Positions 8,495 through 16,922 are shown, numbered from the stretch's first letter. The stretch: 64,000 nt of DNA from Bacteroidota bacterium (GCA_003153315.1 PLYA01000077.1:2527-66526); one strand, 5' to 3'. A program made the numbers and translations. The notes: a model not told the origin generated them from the letters alone.

Positions 8495-9058
8495 TTATAT
8501 AATTCTTAGTAACCATAATATTAACAGAATTAATGCAATTACCAACAAGAGATAAATAAAACCACCCAACCCCCATCCACCAGTAAGAAGCGCAACAAGC
8601 CATATAATTACTAAGATTAAAATAACTATCCAGAATAAACTAAGCACATCACCTGCGACCGTTTCGTCAACCACTTTTTTAGTATGAGCTAGTTTGGTAT
8701 TTGTATTAATTGGAGCAACACTTGCTATATAGTTTATATGGTGTTTTGCATTTTGAATCACATTTGATTTGCTTATTGCCTGTTTATTATTTGCAGTTAT
8801 TGCACCATTTTCTGCTATAGGGTTTTGTTTGCTGGTATAATCTAAATTAGCTGCTTCATTTCTATTTTGTATGATAGATAAGGATGGCTTTGTTTTCTTT
8901 TGAGCAGTTTGCTCTTGCGCCTTAGCTTCAACTTGTTTACCCGAAGTATGGCTTACATAATAACCATTTGTATAATGACGTTTGGTTAGAGAACAAGAAG
9001 ATAATAAAATGCTTGCAATAATACATGTACCAGCAAACGCAAATAGATTTTTTTTCAT
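8495..9058 (-). CDS. Putative lipoprotein with C-terminal double transmembrane region
   Basis: 187 aa from the ATG at 9058. The N-terminus MKKNLFAFAGTCIIASILLSSC is a lipoprotein signal with a lipobox ending in Cys, followed by SLTKRHYTNGYYV, a segment I have seen in Bacteroidota lipoproteins. The middle is polar, Lys/Ala/Asn-rich and probably disordered. The last 50 residues form two hydrophobic helices (LFWIVILILVIIWLVALL, GFIYLLLVIALILLILWLL), like the short lmo0937/DUF5670 membrane proteins. The ORF track's 16 extra residues lie before the signal and are rejected. Function unknown; possibly stress-related by analogy only. Confidence 0.7.
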   Translation of the reverse strand: MKKNLFAFAGTCIIASILLSSCSLTKRHYTNGYYVSHTSGKQVEAKAQEQTAQKKTKPSLSIIQNRNEAANLDYTSKQNPIAENGAITANNKQAISKSNVIQNAKHHINYIASVAPINTNTKLAHTKKVVDETVAGDVLSLFWIVILILVIIWLVALLTGGWGLGGFIYLLLVIALILLILWLLRII

Positions 9059-9225
9059 ATAGTTAACTTTTAAATAATAAATTATGAATGAATTTTCATA
9101 AAGCAAAAGTGGGCTTTTTTGTTATGCTAAGCATTACAAGATTTTAGAAATAAGTTACATTATCCACAGATTAAAAAAACAGGAACATTCAGGTGCTTTT
9201 GTAGCCTATTTAATCTCTTCTTAAT

Positions 9226-9552
9226 TTACTTCCTCTTTTTTATATCTTCTATGTCAGCTTGTTTGCCTGCCATGCAGGTTGAGGGTAGTTGCTTCTTTGC
9301 CAGGGTATACTTTATCCAGACTTTCTCTTTGTCTTTCTTAAACTCATCAGGCAATTTATAAGGAGCTATTTTTGTCTTTTCCCTATTATCCAGTTCGATT
9401 AAATAACCACAACTCTCTACCTCATATTTAATAACCAATGCTTTTACATACCCCTCTTTTTCATAATTAATTTTATGTTTCTTTTCCTGCGCAATCGTTT
9501 CAAGAGAAAATAACACAAACACAAGCGTAAACAATTTTATAAGGCGAAGCAT
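9226..9552 (-). CDS. Small secreted hypothetical protein
   Basis: 108 aa from the ATG at 9552 (MLRLIKLFTLVFVLFSLETIAQEK), a clear signal peptide with a possible cleavage after IAQ. The mature part is a small beta-rich, Lys/Glu-rich domain with two cysteines (VESCGYLIEL, LPSTCMAG) that could form a disulphide in the periplasm. The longer ORF in the track would overlap the divergent transporter and place 47 residues before the signal, so it is rejected. A TACTTTTG -7 box lies just upstream at 9576-9583. Function unknown. Confidence 0.72.
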   Translation of the reverse strand: MLRLIKLFTLVFVLFSLETIAQEKKHKINYEKEGYVKALVIKYEVESCGYLIELDNREKTKIAPYKLPDEFKKDKEKVWIKYTLAKKQLPSTCMAGKQADIEDIKKRK

Positions 9553-9559
9553 AATTTGA

Positions 9560-9567
9560 TATATTTG
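9560..9567 (+). promoter_or_regulatory. -7 box (TATATTTG) of the DASS transporter
   Basis: An exact TAnnTTTG match, ending 22 bp before the TTG start at 9590. It is interleaved with the opposite promoter at 9576-9583, so the two divergent genes share one short control region. Confidence 0.6.
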
Positions 9568-9575
9568 TTTTTCTT

Positions 9576-9583
9576 CAAAAGTA
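9576..9583 (-). promoter_or_regulatory. -7 box (TACTTTTG) of the small secreted protein
   Basis: TACTTTTG on the minus strand matches TAnnTTTG and lies 23 bp before the ATG at 9552. It supports that start over the longer ORF. Confidence 0.55.
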
Positions 9584-9589
9584 TAAAAA

Positions 9590-11053
9590 TTGAGTTCGTA
9601 TCCTACTTCCAAAATAATAGCCTTACTTGCCGGCCCGCTTACCTGTATTTTGTTTGTATTCTTTATTACGCTTGATGATAAAAACCCGCACATATCCTAC
9701 ATGGCAGGTATTACACTATGGGTAGCTATTTGGTGGTTTACCGAGGCGGTGCATTTGGCAGTTACCGCTTTAATCCCTTTTTTATTTATTCCGTTATTAA
9801 ATATTGGCGAAGCAAGAGTTGTTGCGCAACAATATTCTGATAGTATTATCTTTTTATTTCTAGGTGGGTTTATGATTGCCTTTGCTATAGAGAAATACGA
9901 ACTTCACCGGCGTATTGCCTTAAAAGTATTATCCATCGTTGGGCATAACCCCAAGAGTGTGTTGTTTGGTGTAATGCTATCAACCTATTTAATTTCTAAC
10001 TGGATATCTAATACTGCCACTACCATGATGTTGTTTGGGGCCGTGCTGGCTCTTATCAGTGAGATGGAAAAGCACATTTCTAAAAACCAGCAAAAGTTTG
10101 CCGCTGCCATGTTGCTTGCTTTGGCTTATAGTGCTACTATTGGCGGAATGGCAACTCCGGTGGGTACTCCACCCAATATGTTTTTCTTTAAGGAGTATTT
10201 AAAAAACTTTCCTGATATGCACGATTTAAATTTCTTAAAATGGGCTGCTATTGGTTTTCCTTTATCATTTGCATTTTTAATAGGTACTTATTTTGTACTG
10301 AGCAAATACTTTTTAAAAGAAGTAAATGCGCAACCCTTAGAGAAAAACTTTTTTAAAACATCGTATTTATCTTTAGGAAAAGTAAGCTACGAACAAAAGG
10401 TAATCTTTATAGTATTTGGCGCCTGCGTATTGCTTTGGTTTAGCAGAGAGGATTTAATCTTTGATTCCTTTACCATAAAAGGCTGGAAAAACATTTTTCC
10501 GAATATAAAAGCTATAGACGATGGTAGCGTGGCTATTGCAGCAGCCTTGTGTTTGTTTTTAATACCCTCTAAACTAAATAAAGGAGAAGCCCTGTTGGTT
10601 TGGGAAGATGCCAAGAAAATACGTTACGATATTATATTGCTGTTTGGAAGCGGCTTTGCTTTGGCTTATGGTTTTGAGCAATCGGGTTTGAGCGACTGGC
10701 TGGCATTTAGGTTGGTGTTTATGAAACACGTGCCCACTGTGTTGCTAATTGCAGGTATATGCGTTATAGTAACCATCATAAGTGAGTTTGCCAGCAACAT
10801 AGCCAGCATACAGCTTTGCATACCCATTATGATTTCTTTGCAAAAAGAAATACACGTGCACCCACTTCTTTTAATGATGCCAGCTACCTTTGCCGCCTCT
10901 TTGGGTTTTATGTTGCCTGTTGCTACCGCAGCCAACACCATCGTATTTGGCACACAACGTATTTTTATAAAAGATATGCTTAAGGTAGGTTTGGTTTTAG
11001 ATGCTATGGGCATACTTATTATTACTCTGTTTACTTATTTTTATTTGAGGTAA
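9590..11053 (+). CDS. DASS (SLC13) family sodium:carboxylate symporter
   Basis: A 487-aa inner-membrane transporter of the divalent anion:Na+ symporter family, importing dicarboxylates or a related anion with sodium. About 11-12 hydrophobic segments are present. WVAIWWFTEAVHLAVTALIP is the typical N-terminal signature; the two SNT-type binding motifs appear as ISNTATTMMLFG near residue 140 and FASNIASIQ near 405, each followed by the family's proline/glycine turn (TPVGTPPN; LPVATAANT). The start must be the TTG at 9590, since an in-frame TAA lies just upstream at 9584 and no ATG precedes the first helix. Monocistronic, convergent with the NHL gene. Confidence 0.9.
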   Translation: MSSYPTSKIIALLAGPLTCILFVFFITLDDKNPHISYMAGITLWVAIWWFTEAVHLAVTALIPFLFIPLLNIGEARVVAQQYSDSIIFLFLGGFMIAFAIEKYELHRRIALKVLSIVGHNPKSVLFGVMLSTYLISNWISNTATTMMLFGAVLALISEMEKHISKNQQKFAAAMLLALAYSATIGGMATPVGTPPNMFFFKEYLKNFPDMHDLNFLKWAAIGFPLSFAFLIGTYFVLSKYFLKEVNAQPLEKNFFKTSYLSLGKVSYEQKVIFIVFGACVLLWFSREDLIFDSFTIKGWKNIFPNIKAIDDGSVAIAAALCLFLIPSKLNKGEALLVWEDAKKIRYDIILLFGSGFALAYGFEQSGLSDWLAFRLVFMKHVPTVLLIAGICVIVTIISEFASNIASIQLCIPIMISLQKEIHVHPLLLMMPATFAASLGFMLPVATAANTIVFGTQRIFIKDMLKVGLVLDAMGILIITLFTYFYLR

Positions 11054-11061
11054 TAGCGGGT

Positions 11062-12426
11062 TTACTTTACTATCACCAGCCGCTTATTTACCACGCCCTC
11101 ATTACTGATAATGCTGATATTATAAACACCTTCGTTTAAAGGGCTTGCATCTATGGTGGTTTTGCCATTTATGGTTTGGCTTAAAACAAGTTTGCCGTTT
11201 ACATCGTACACGGTACAAAGTACATTGTACAATGTATTTTGCGGCTCTATAACAAAGCTGCCGTTGTTGGGATTGGGGTAAATCTTTACTTGCTCGCTAC
11301 TTACTGCCAACTGCTCTATACCCATTGCCTGTCCAACGCTGGTTACTTTACGTATACAGTTGTTACCGTAATCAGAAAAATATAAATTACCCACACTATC
11401 AAAAGCTATACCCTGAGGACCGTGTAGTTCTGCAGCAGTAGCTGCCCCCCCATCTCCGCTGTAGCCTGCTGTGCCATTGCCCGCAATGGCACTTATAATA
11501 CCTGCTGAATTTACCATGCGAATGCTATTATTATCCATATCACTAATATATAAATTCCCTGCGGCATCAAAGGTTAGCCACGCAGGGTTATATAATTCTG
11601 CAGCCGTTGCCTGCCCACCATCTCCGCTATAACCTTGTGTGCCATTTCCGGCTATTGTATTTATTATACCTAAAGTATTTATTTTACGAACGCGGTTATT
11701 TGCAAGGTCTGCTATATAAATATTATTTTCTGCATCAATGGTTAACCCACATGGGTAATTTAACTCCGCAGCAGTGGCTGCACCACCATCTCCACTATAA
11801 CCCATAGTTCCATTCCCTGCAACGGTGTTAATAATACCTGATGTATTTACCATGCGTACGCGGTAATTATGATAATCTCCAATATAAAAATTTCCCGCTA
11901 TATCAAAGGCTACCCCTTCAGGGGCATTTATTTCTGCAGCAGTAGCTTGCCCTCCATCCCCACTAAAACCTGCTGTGCCATTTCCGGCAACTGTAGTTAT
12001 AATACCTGCTGTATTTACTTTGCGTATGCGGTGATTACTTTCATCAGCTATATACAAATTGCTTGCTGCATCAAGTGTTATACAGATAGGGTAGGATAAT
12101 TCTGATGCCGTTGCTTGCCCTCCATCACCACTAAAACCTGATGTGCCGTTTCCGGTTATGGTGCTTATAATACCTGTAGTAGTTATTTTGCGTATAAGAC
12201 TATTACTTTCATCAGCTATATATAAATTACCTATAGCATCAATGGCTAATCCTGCTGGGTTGCTAATCTCGGCAGATGTCGCCTGCCCTCCATCACCGCT
12301 ATAACCGTGGATACCGTTACCAGCAATAGTGGTAATAATTCCACTTTGGGCAGATGCAACCCATCCCCAACCCTTCCCAAAGGGAAGGGAGAATATAATA
12401 ATAAAAATAAATGAAATCTTTTTCAT
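11062..12426 (-). CDS. Six-bladed NHL-repeat surface protein with T9SS sorting domain
   Basis: A 454-aa exported protein. After a signal peptide it has six tandem NHL repeats of about 56 residues, each with the pattern IAGNGTxGYSGDGG...AELxxPxGxxxDAxGNLYIAD, predicted to close a six-bladed beta-propeller. After a short linker the last ~85 residues form a type A T9SS sorting domain (VKIYPNPNNGSFVIE to NEGVVNKRLVIVK) that directs it through the outer membrane to the surface. The linker codons contain low-complexity words (acattgtacaatgtattttg) that recur near dacB. The repeats probably mediate protein or glycan binding. Own terminator lies upstream at 12457. Confidence 0.9.
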   Translation of the reverse strand: MKKISFIFIIIFSLPFGKGWGWVASAQSGIITTIAGNGIHGYSGDGGQATSAEISNPAGLAIDAIGNLYIADESNSLIRKITTTGIISTITGNGTSGFSGDGGQATASELSYPICITLDAASNLYIADESNHRIRKVNTAGIITTVAGNGTAGFSGDGGQATAAEINAPEGVAFDIAGNFYIGDYHNYRVRMVNTSGIINTVAGNGTMGYSGDGGAATAAELNYPCGLTIDAENNIYIADLANNRVRKINTLGIINTIAGNGTQGYSGDGGQATAAELYNPAWLTFDAAGNLYISDMDNNSIRMVNSAGIISAIAGNGTAGYSGDGGAATAAELHGPQGIAFDSVGNLYFSDYGNNCIRKVTSVGQAMGIEQLAVSSEQVKIYPNPNNGSFVIEPQNTLYNVLCTVYDVNGKLVLSQTINGKTTIDASPLNEGVYNISIISNEGVVNKRLVIVK

Positions 12427-12456
12427 GGTATAAAAACAAAGTTAAGTTAAAATTAA

Positions 12457-12489
12457 AAAGCAACATCAACCTTTTGTTGATGTTGCTTT
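12457..12489 (-). terminator. Hairpin terminator
   Basis: AAAGCAACATCAAC pairs perfectly with GTTGATGTTGCTTT over a 5-nt loop. It lies 3' of the orphan sorting-domain fragment on the minus strand, so it ends transcription of the upstream surface gene before the NHL gene starts. Confidence 0.75.
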
Positions 12490-12733
12490 AAAAGGTTACT
12501 GCGTTTTTACCATTTTTTGGGTAGCAAATATTTGTCCGTCTATAACAAGCGTATAACTATATGTGCCGTTGCTCAGGTCATTAGCATAAACATTTAGTTG
12601 TCCTTGTCCTTTAGTAGTAATGTTTACACTTTTTATTTGCTTTCCTAAAGCGTCATAAAACAAAATTTGTGCGCTGTTAGCGTTTTGCGGTATGCTGTAG
12701 GTAATAGCGGGTTTACTTTACTATAACCAGCCT
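12490..12733 (-). pseudogene. Orphan T9SS sorting-domain tails (two nested remnants)
   Basis: Immediately after the stop of the 274-aa gene the minus strand still encodes the end of other sorting domains. First comes RLVIVK-stop (about 12711-12733), the same tail as the NHL gene at 11062. Then, in another frame, ITYSIPQNANSAQILFYDALGKQ...TYSYTLVIDGQIFATQKMVKTQ-stop (about 12500-12705), homologous to the last ~70 residues of the S74 protein at 14811. Neither has a start codon or upstream domain. They look like leftovers of successive C-terminal replacements. A near copy lies at 13637-13878. Confidence 0.75.
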
Positions 12734-12734
12734 T

Positions 12735-13559
12735 TTACTTAACCACTACCATCTTTTTAGTAGCACTGGCATCGCCGTTTAGCTGTAAATTGTAGTAGTA
12801 AGTACCTGCGGGTATATCGCTGGTGCTAATTAGCAAACTATTAAAGGTATTATCTACCGTAAAGCGTTTTACCTCGCTGCCCTGTGTGTTATAAAATACA
12901 AGCTCACCTTTTGTAGTGCCTTGCGGCAAAGTATAAGGTATGGTAGTAGTATTTGCCGTAGGGTTTGGGTAAGCATTGCCAAGGCCTGTGTTTGTTGGGT
13001 GGTTTGCTCTATCTACAGCAGTAGTTAGCGTGCCCGCCAAACCCCAAACCTTTGCATCACCATTAGCATAACTAAGTATCATTTTTGTACCCGCAGTAGT
13101 ATTATATATACTGTATTGCTGCATAGGATTAGTTTGATAACCAGCTGCTATACCAGTATCAGAAAACAACAAAATGCCGTCTTCATTATAAATACCTGTA
13201 TAAAAAGAAGTAGTAGTTGGTTGCAAAGCAAACATAAATTCTATTTTAGGGTCTGTATTAAATAATGATTGGGAAAAATAAAGAAAGGCTGGAGCATCAG
13301 GTCCTAAACCAGGAGGAAAACTCGCAAAAGAAATTGTTTTTACCAAAGCGTGACTCATATCATAAATACTTATACTTTTCCCATGTCTGTTTATTCTTAC
13401 ATATTCATCCCCTAATAATTCAAAATTTACTATCATTAATTCATCCTCAGTACTCGTAACAGTAGAAGCACTATCATATTTGTGTTCAAAAACAAATGGT
13501 TGTGCTTTAGATTGTTGCATTATAAACAAAACAAAAAGCAGTATTAATATTGATTTCAT
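12735..13559 (-). CDS. T9SS-secreted protein of unknown function (paralogue A)
   Basis: A 274-aa secreted protein with signal peptide MKSILILLFVLFIMQQSKAQ. The middle has no recognised domain; it is beta-rich with segments such as FEHKYDSASTVTSTEDELMIVNFE and YVRINRHGKSISIYDMSH that are shared with the neighbouring 296-aa protein. The C-terminal ~75 residues form a T9SS sorting domain (PNPTANTTTIPYTLPQG to KKMVVVK). The last 57 residues are identical to those of the neighbour although the rest is only moderately similar, so the two genes are tandem paralogues. Followed by orphan sorting-domain remnants. Confidence 0.8.
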   Translation of the reverse strand: MKSILILLFVLFIMQQSKAQPFVFEHKYDSASTVTSTEDELMIVNFELLGDEYVRINRHGKSISIYDMSHALVKTISFASFPPGLGPDAPAFLYFSQSLFNTDPKIEFMFALQPTTTSFYTGIYNEDGILLFSDTGIAAGYQTNPMQQYSIYNTTAGTKMILSYANGDAKVWGLAGTLTTAVDRANHPTNTGLGNAYPNPTANTTTIPYTLPQGTTKGELVFYNTQGSEVKRFTVDNTFNSLLISTSDIPAGTYYYNLQLNGDASATKKMVVVK

Positions 13560-13605
13560 TGTAATATAATTTAAGTGAAATTAATTTAGACAAAGATAAT
13601 TAAAA

Positions 13606-13630
13606 CCTCATCAGCATTTTCCTGATGAGG
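13606..13630 (-). terminator. Hairpin terminator
   Basis: CCTCATCAG pairs perfectly with CTGATGAGG over a 7-nt loop. It lies 3' of the second orphan sorting-domain fragment, upstream of the 274-aa gene. Confidence 0.6.
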
Positions 13631-13636
13631 CTCTAA

Positions 13637-13878
13637 ATGATTATTGTTGTTTAATCATTTTTTGGGTGGCAAATATTTGCCCATCTATAACCAAAGTATA
13701 GCTGTATGTTCCATTGCTTAAATCATTAGCATAAACATTTAATTGCCCTTGTCCTTTAGTAGTAATGTTTACAGTTTTTATTTGCTTTCCTAAAGCGTCA
13801 TAAAACAAAATTTGTGCGCTGTTAGCGTTTTGCGGTATGCTGTAGGTAATAGCGGGTTTACTTTACTATAACCAGCCT
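13637..13878 (-). pseudogene. Orphan T9SS sorting-domain tails (second copy)
   Basis: Downstream of the 296-aa gene the same structure recurs: a RLVIVK-stop tail (about 13855-13878) and then, in a further frame, ITYSIPQNANSAQILFYDALGKQIKTVNITTKG...IFATQKMIKQQ-stop (about 13640-13850). It matches the copy at 12490-12733 almost throughout, with mostly silent differences. There is no start codon. The most likely origin is duplication of the whole gene-plus-remnant unit. Confidence 0.75.
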
Positions 13879-13879
13879 T

Positions 13880-14725
13880 TTACTTAACCACTACCATCTT
13901 TTTAGTAGCACTGGCATCGCCGTTTAGCTGTAAATTGTAGTAGTAAGTGCCTGCGGGTATATCACTTGTACTAATAAGCAAACTATTAAACGTATTATCT
14001 ACCGTAAAACGTTTTACCTCGCTGCCCTGTGTGTTATAAAATACAAGCTCGCCTTGGTTCGTACTTGGCGGTAAGCTATACGCTATAGTAGTTGTGTTAG
14101 CAGTTGGGTTGGGGCGCGGGTTGCCAATAGCAGCACCATTGTTTACCAAAGTGGTGTTTGCCCTATCTATAGCAGTAGTTAGTATGCCTGCCAAGCTATA
14201 CACATTTGCGTGTCCATCTGGGTAGCTAAGTATCATTTTAGTGCCAACAGGCGTATTATATATCGGGTATTGCTGTTCAGGTACATTAACCTGTATTAGT
14301 GGATATGCTGAATCGGCATAAAAAAGCAAAGTACCATCCTCTTTATAAATACTGGTAGTGCCAATATCTGATACATCAGCACCCAAATACATAAACTCTA
14401 TGGCAGAGTCTGTATTAAACAAATGCTCCGACAAATAAAGAATTACAGGTGCGCTTGGAGGTTGAGGAAGACCCGCGTAAGAAATATTTTTAACAAACGA
14501 ATGGTTCATATTATAAATACTAATTAGTTTACCCCATTTATTTATTTTCACATATTGATAACCCGATACTTCAAAGTTTATTATCATCAACTGCCCTCCC
14601 GCACCATTTCCGCCTATATCGCCGCCCGTAGCCGCACTATCATATCTATGTTCAAATGTTATCTGAGCATGTGCGCTTATTGTTGCTAAAACAATAATAA
14701 GGGTTATATATATTATTCTTTTCAT
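13880..14725 (-). CDS. T9SS-secreted protein of unknown function (paralogue B)
   Basis: 281 aa from the ATG at 14725 (MKRIIYITLIIVLATISAHAQ, a signal peptide); the track's 15 upstream residues are rejected. The middle resembles paralogue A (FEHRYDSAATGG, LMIINFEVSGYQYVKINKWGK, YNMNHSFVKNISY) and is not a named domain. The C-terminus is a T9SS sorting domain (NPRPNPTANTTTIAYSLPP to KKMVVVK). Its last 57 residues are identical to those of paralogue A, with about eight differences at the DNA level, all silent by eye. Probably a cell-surface or secreted protein of unknown role. Confidence 0.8.
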   Translation of the reverse strand: MKRIIYITLIIVLATISAHAQITFEHRYDSAATGGDIGGNGAGGQLMIINFEVSGYQYVKINKWGKLISIYNMNHSFVKNISYAGLPQPPSAPVILYLSEHLFNTDSAIEFMYLGADVSDIGTTSIYKEDGTLLFYADSAYPLIQVNVPEQQYPIYNTPVGTKMILSYPDGHANVYSLAGILTTAIDRANTTLVNNGAAIGNPRPNPTANTTTIAYSLPPSTNQGELVFYNTQGSEVKRFTVDNTFNSLLISTSDIPAGTYYYNLQLNGDASATKKMVVVK

Positions 14726-14762
14726 TGTAATATAATTTAAAGTAAAGGTAAATATAGAAAAT

Positions 14763-14795
14763 AAAACCACATCAACAAAATGTTGATGCGGTTTT
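14763..14795 (-). terminator. Hairpin terminator of the S74 surface gene
   Basis: AAAACCACATCAACA pairs with TGTTGATGCGGTTTT over a 3-nt loop, with one non-canonical pair. It lies 16 bp past the stop of the S74 gene on the minus strand. Confidence 0.7.
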
Positions 14796-14810
14796 AACTG
14801 AAAAGGAATA

Positions 14811-16856
14811 TTATTGCTTAATCATTTTCTTGGTATCAATCACCTTGCCATCCACAATTAGAGTATAACTATACATACCACTGGTTAAATCATTAGCATA
14901 AACATTTAATTGCCCGGCTCCAAAAGTTGTAATAGTTACGCTTTGTATTTGTTTGCCGTTTATATCGTAAAACAGTATTTGTGCAGCGTTTGCAGTTGAA
15001 GGAATATTGTAGGTAATAACCGTTTGTTCTGCAAACGGATTCGGCTGATTTTGGTTAAGTACTACCACATTGGCATTGCTTAGCTGTACATTAATATTAT
15101 TTATGCTTGTGGCATTTGCAGGTGTGCTATTAGTGCCACCTGTATTAATACCATTGTTTTGCATTTGGCGTTGTCCTGCACCTTGGGTAACACCCATTAA
15201 ACTATCTACTTTATGGCTAAGCTCTTGTACAGCTTTTACCAAAGGCACAACAAATTCAGCATAATTTATTGCATAACTGCTTACATTAGAATCAGCAGGA
15301 ATACTTACAATTGTTGAGCCAAATCCATTTTGCGATTTTAAGATATTTGCAACTTCTTGTGCAATAAAACCGGATTGTTTTATGTTTGCATTAGAAGTAA
15401 AATCTATTCCTGCTTTGTGTTTTGTTTTAACACTATCAGGCATACCCTGAATAAGAAAATCATCAAACTTTTCGGCATCTACATTATATGTAACAGGCCG
15501 TAATTTATTTATGAATGCTAAACCCTTTACGTTTTCGGTTATATTAGTTTTAAAACGTCCGTCGCTTCCTACATTATAAGAACCAAGAGGTGCAACATAA
15601 ACTTTATTAGCTGTAGTATTTCCAATCTGGGTTGTGCTTGCAGCCTGATTATTAATAGCTCCGCTACCAATGGCAGTTTGGTTGTTTAGAGTGGTACCAG
15701 ATGAAACATCAGCCTGATTACCTATAAGAGTGTTATTACTACCTGTGGTAAGATTTGTGCCCCCTGCGTAATACCCCATTGCCACATTAGATGCGCCTGT
15801 GGTAATAGTTGCACCTGCGTAATACCCAATCGCCACGTTACTGGTAGCTGATGTATTTGATATATTTGATAAGGCATAGAAGCCCATAGCAGTATTACTA
15901 GAGCCTGAACCATTTACCAAAGCCCCATGCCCTACAGCGGTATTATAGCTGCCCCCGTTGTTATAAAACATAGTAGCATAACCAACTGCTGTATTAGAAA
16001 CGCCATGAACATTGGTATAAAGCGTTTGGCTACCTAACCCCGTATTGTATGAACCATCGACATTACTAAGCATTGCATTCCATCCCATAGCGGTGCTATA
16101 ATTGGCTGTGTTGGCATTAAGAGACATATAACCAAACCCTGCACAACCTACGCCTATTGTATTTGAATAACCTGCCTCAAAACCAAAAGCACAGTTTTCA
16201 GAGCCAGTGGTGTTGCTATAAAGTGCTGAATAGCCAAAAGCGTCATTATTACCACCAGAACCACCAGGATAGCCACCAAGTGAGAGATTACCAAAAGAAT
16301 TATTAAAAGAACTTAAGCTATAAAATTGTGATTGCACCCCAAAAGCATTATTTTCACTACCACCTACATTTGAGGCTAATGCATTCGTCCCATAAGCATT
16401 ATTACCACCAAAAACATCGTCATTCCAAAGATTGAGCGCATTAGTCCCCACCACAGTATTATTACTTCCTTTTTGGTTAGTAGTAAGTGCACCAACGCCA
16501 ATAGCAATATTGCCAGAACCATAACCACTTACGGTAGATGCACCTGCTCCACAGCCAATATATACAACACCATTACCTAATCCTGCTGGTGTACTACAGG
16601 AAGTTGCATCACCACAACTAAAGTTGCTGGAATGAAATATGCCATTAACATCCAGTTTATAGTTTGGTGCCATTCCAATACCCACATTAGTTCCATTGTC
16701 TCGAATGGTGGAGTTCCCCACTATACTTGCGGCTGTAAATTTTGTTACAAAACCGCTTGTCCCGCTACCTGTGACAATTTGCGCAAAGCTGTTAAAAGTG
16801 CTTAGTGTTCCTGCAATCATAAGTACAAGATACACTGTTTTTGTAATTTTCTTCAT
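14811..16856 (-). CDS. YadA-head-like surface protein with S74 intramolecular chaperone and T9SS sorting domain
   Basis: 681 aa from the ATG at 16856 (MKKITKTVYLVLMIAGTLSTF, signal peptide). Residues ~100-430 are tandem left-handed-roll repeats of the trimeric-adhesin head type (NTAxGxxAL, GSxNTAxG). Then comes a Peptidase_S74 chaperone-of-endosialidase domain: GSDGRFKTNITENVKGLAFINKLRPVTYN with the Ser/Lys of the self-cleavage site, an insert, and SGFIAQEVANIL. A short coiled coil follows (VPLVKAVQELSHKVDSLMG). The protein ends in a T9SS sorting domain (NQNQPNPFAEQTVITYNIP to VIDTKKMIKQ). S74 domains normally fold trimers and cleave themselves off. It lies 66 bp after the 249-aa gene. Confidence 0.87.
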   Translation of the reverse strand: MKKITKTVYLVLMIAGTLSTFNSFAQIVTGSGTSGFVTKFTAASIVGNSTIRDNGTNVGIGMAPNYKLDVNGIFHSSNFSCGDATSCSTPAGLGNGVVYIGCGAGASTVSGYGSGNIAIGVGALTTNQKGSNNTVVGTNALNLWNDDVFGGNNAYGTNALASNVGGSENNAFGVQSQFYSLSSFNNSFGNLSLGGYPGGSGGNNDAFGYSALYSNTTGSENCAFGFEAGYSNTIGVGCAGFGYMSLNANTANYSTAMGWNAMLSNVDGSYNTGLGSQTLYTNVHGVSNTAVGYATMFYNNGGSYNTAVGHGALVNGSGSSNTAMGFYALSNISNTSATSNVAIGYYAGATITTGASNVAMGYYAGGTNLTTGSNNTLIGNQADVSSGTTLNNQTAIGSGAINNQAASTTQIGNTTANKVYVAPLGSYNVGSDGRFKTNITENVKGLAFINKLRPVTYNVDAEKFDDFLIQGMPDSVKTKHKAGIDFTSNANIKQSGFIAQEVANILKSQNGFGSTIVSIPADSNVSSYAINYAEFVVPLVKAVQELSHKVDSLMGVTQGAGQRQMQNNGINTGGTNSTPANATSINNINVQLSNANVVVLNQNQPNPFAEQTVITYNIPSTANAAQILFYDINGKQIQSVTITTFGAGQLNVYANDLTSGMYSYTLIVDGKVIDTKKMIKQ

Positions 16857-16922
16857 GTTTTTTTTGTTTTTATTTCCTTGCCTACTCACTTAACGGCTTT
16901 TCGGCTTACTCCGTTTATTTAT

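Noticed and set aside
9160-9168. Perfect DnaA box TTATCCACA between two minus-strand genes
   Set aside because: It is single, with no cluster of boxes, AT-rich unwinding element or dnaA/dnaN nearby, so it gives no support for an origin.
11062-12426. NHL gene as a serine/threonine kinase or ubiquitin-ligase-type sensor
   Set aside because: It consists only of signal peptide, propeller and sorting domain; no catalytic domain is present.
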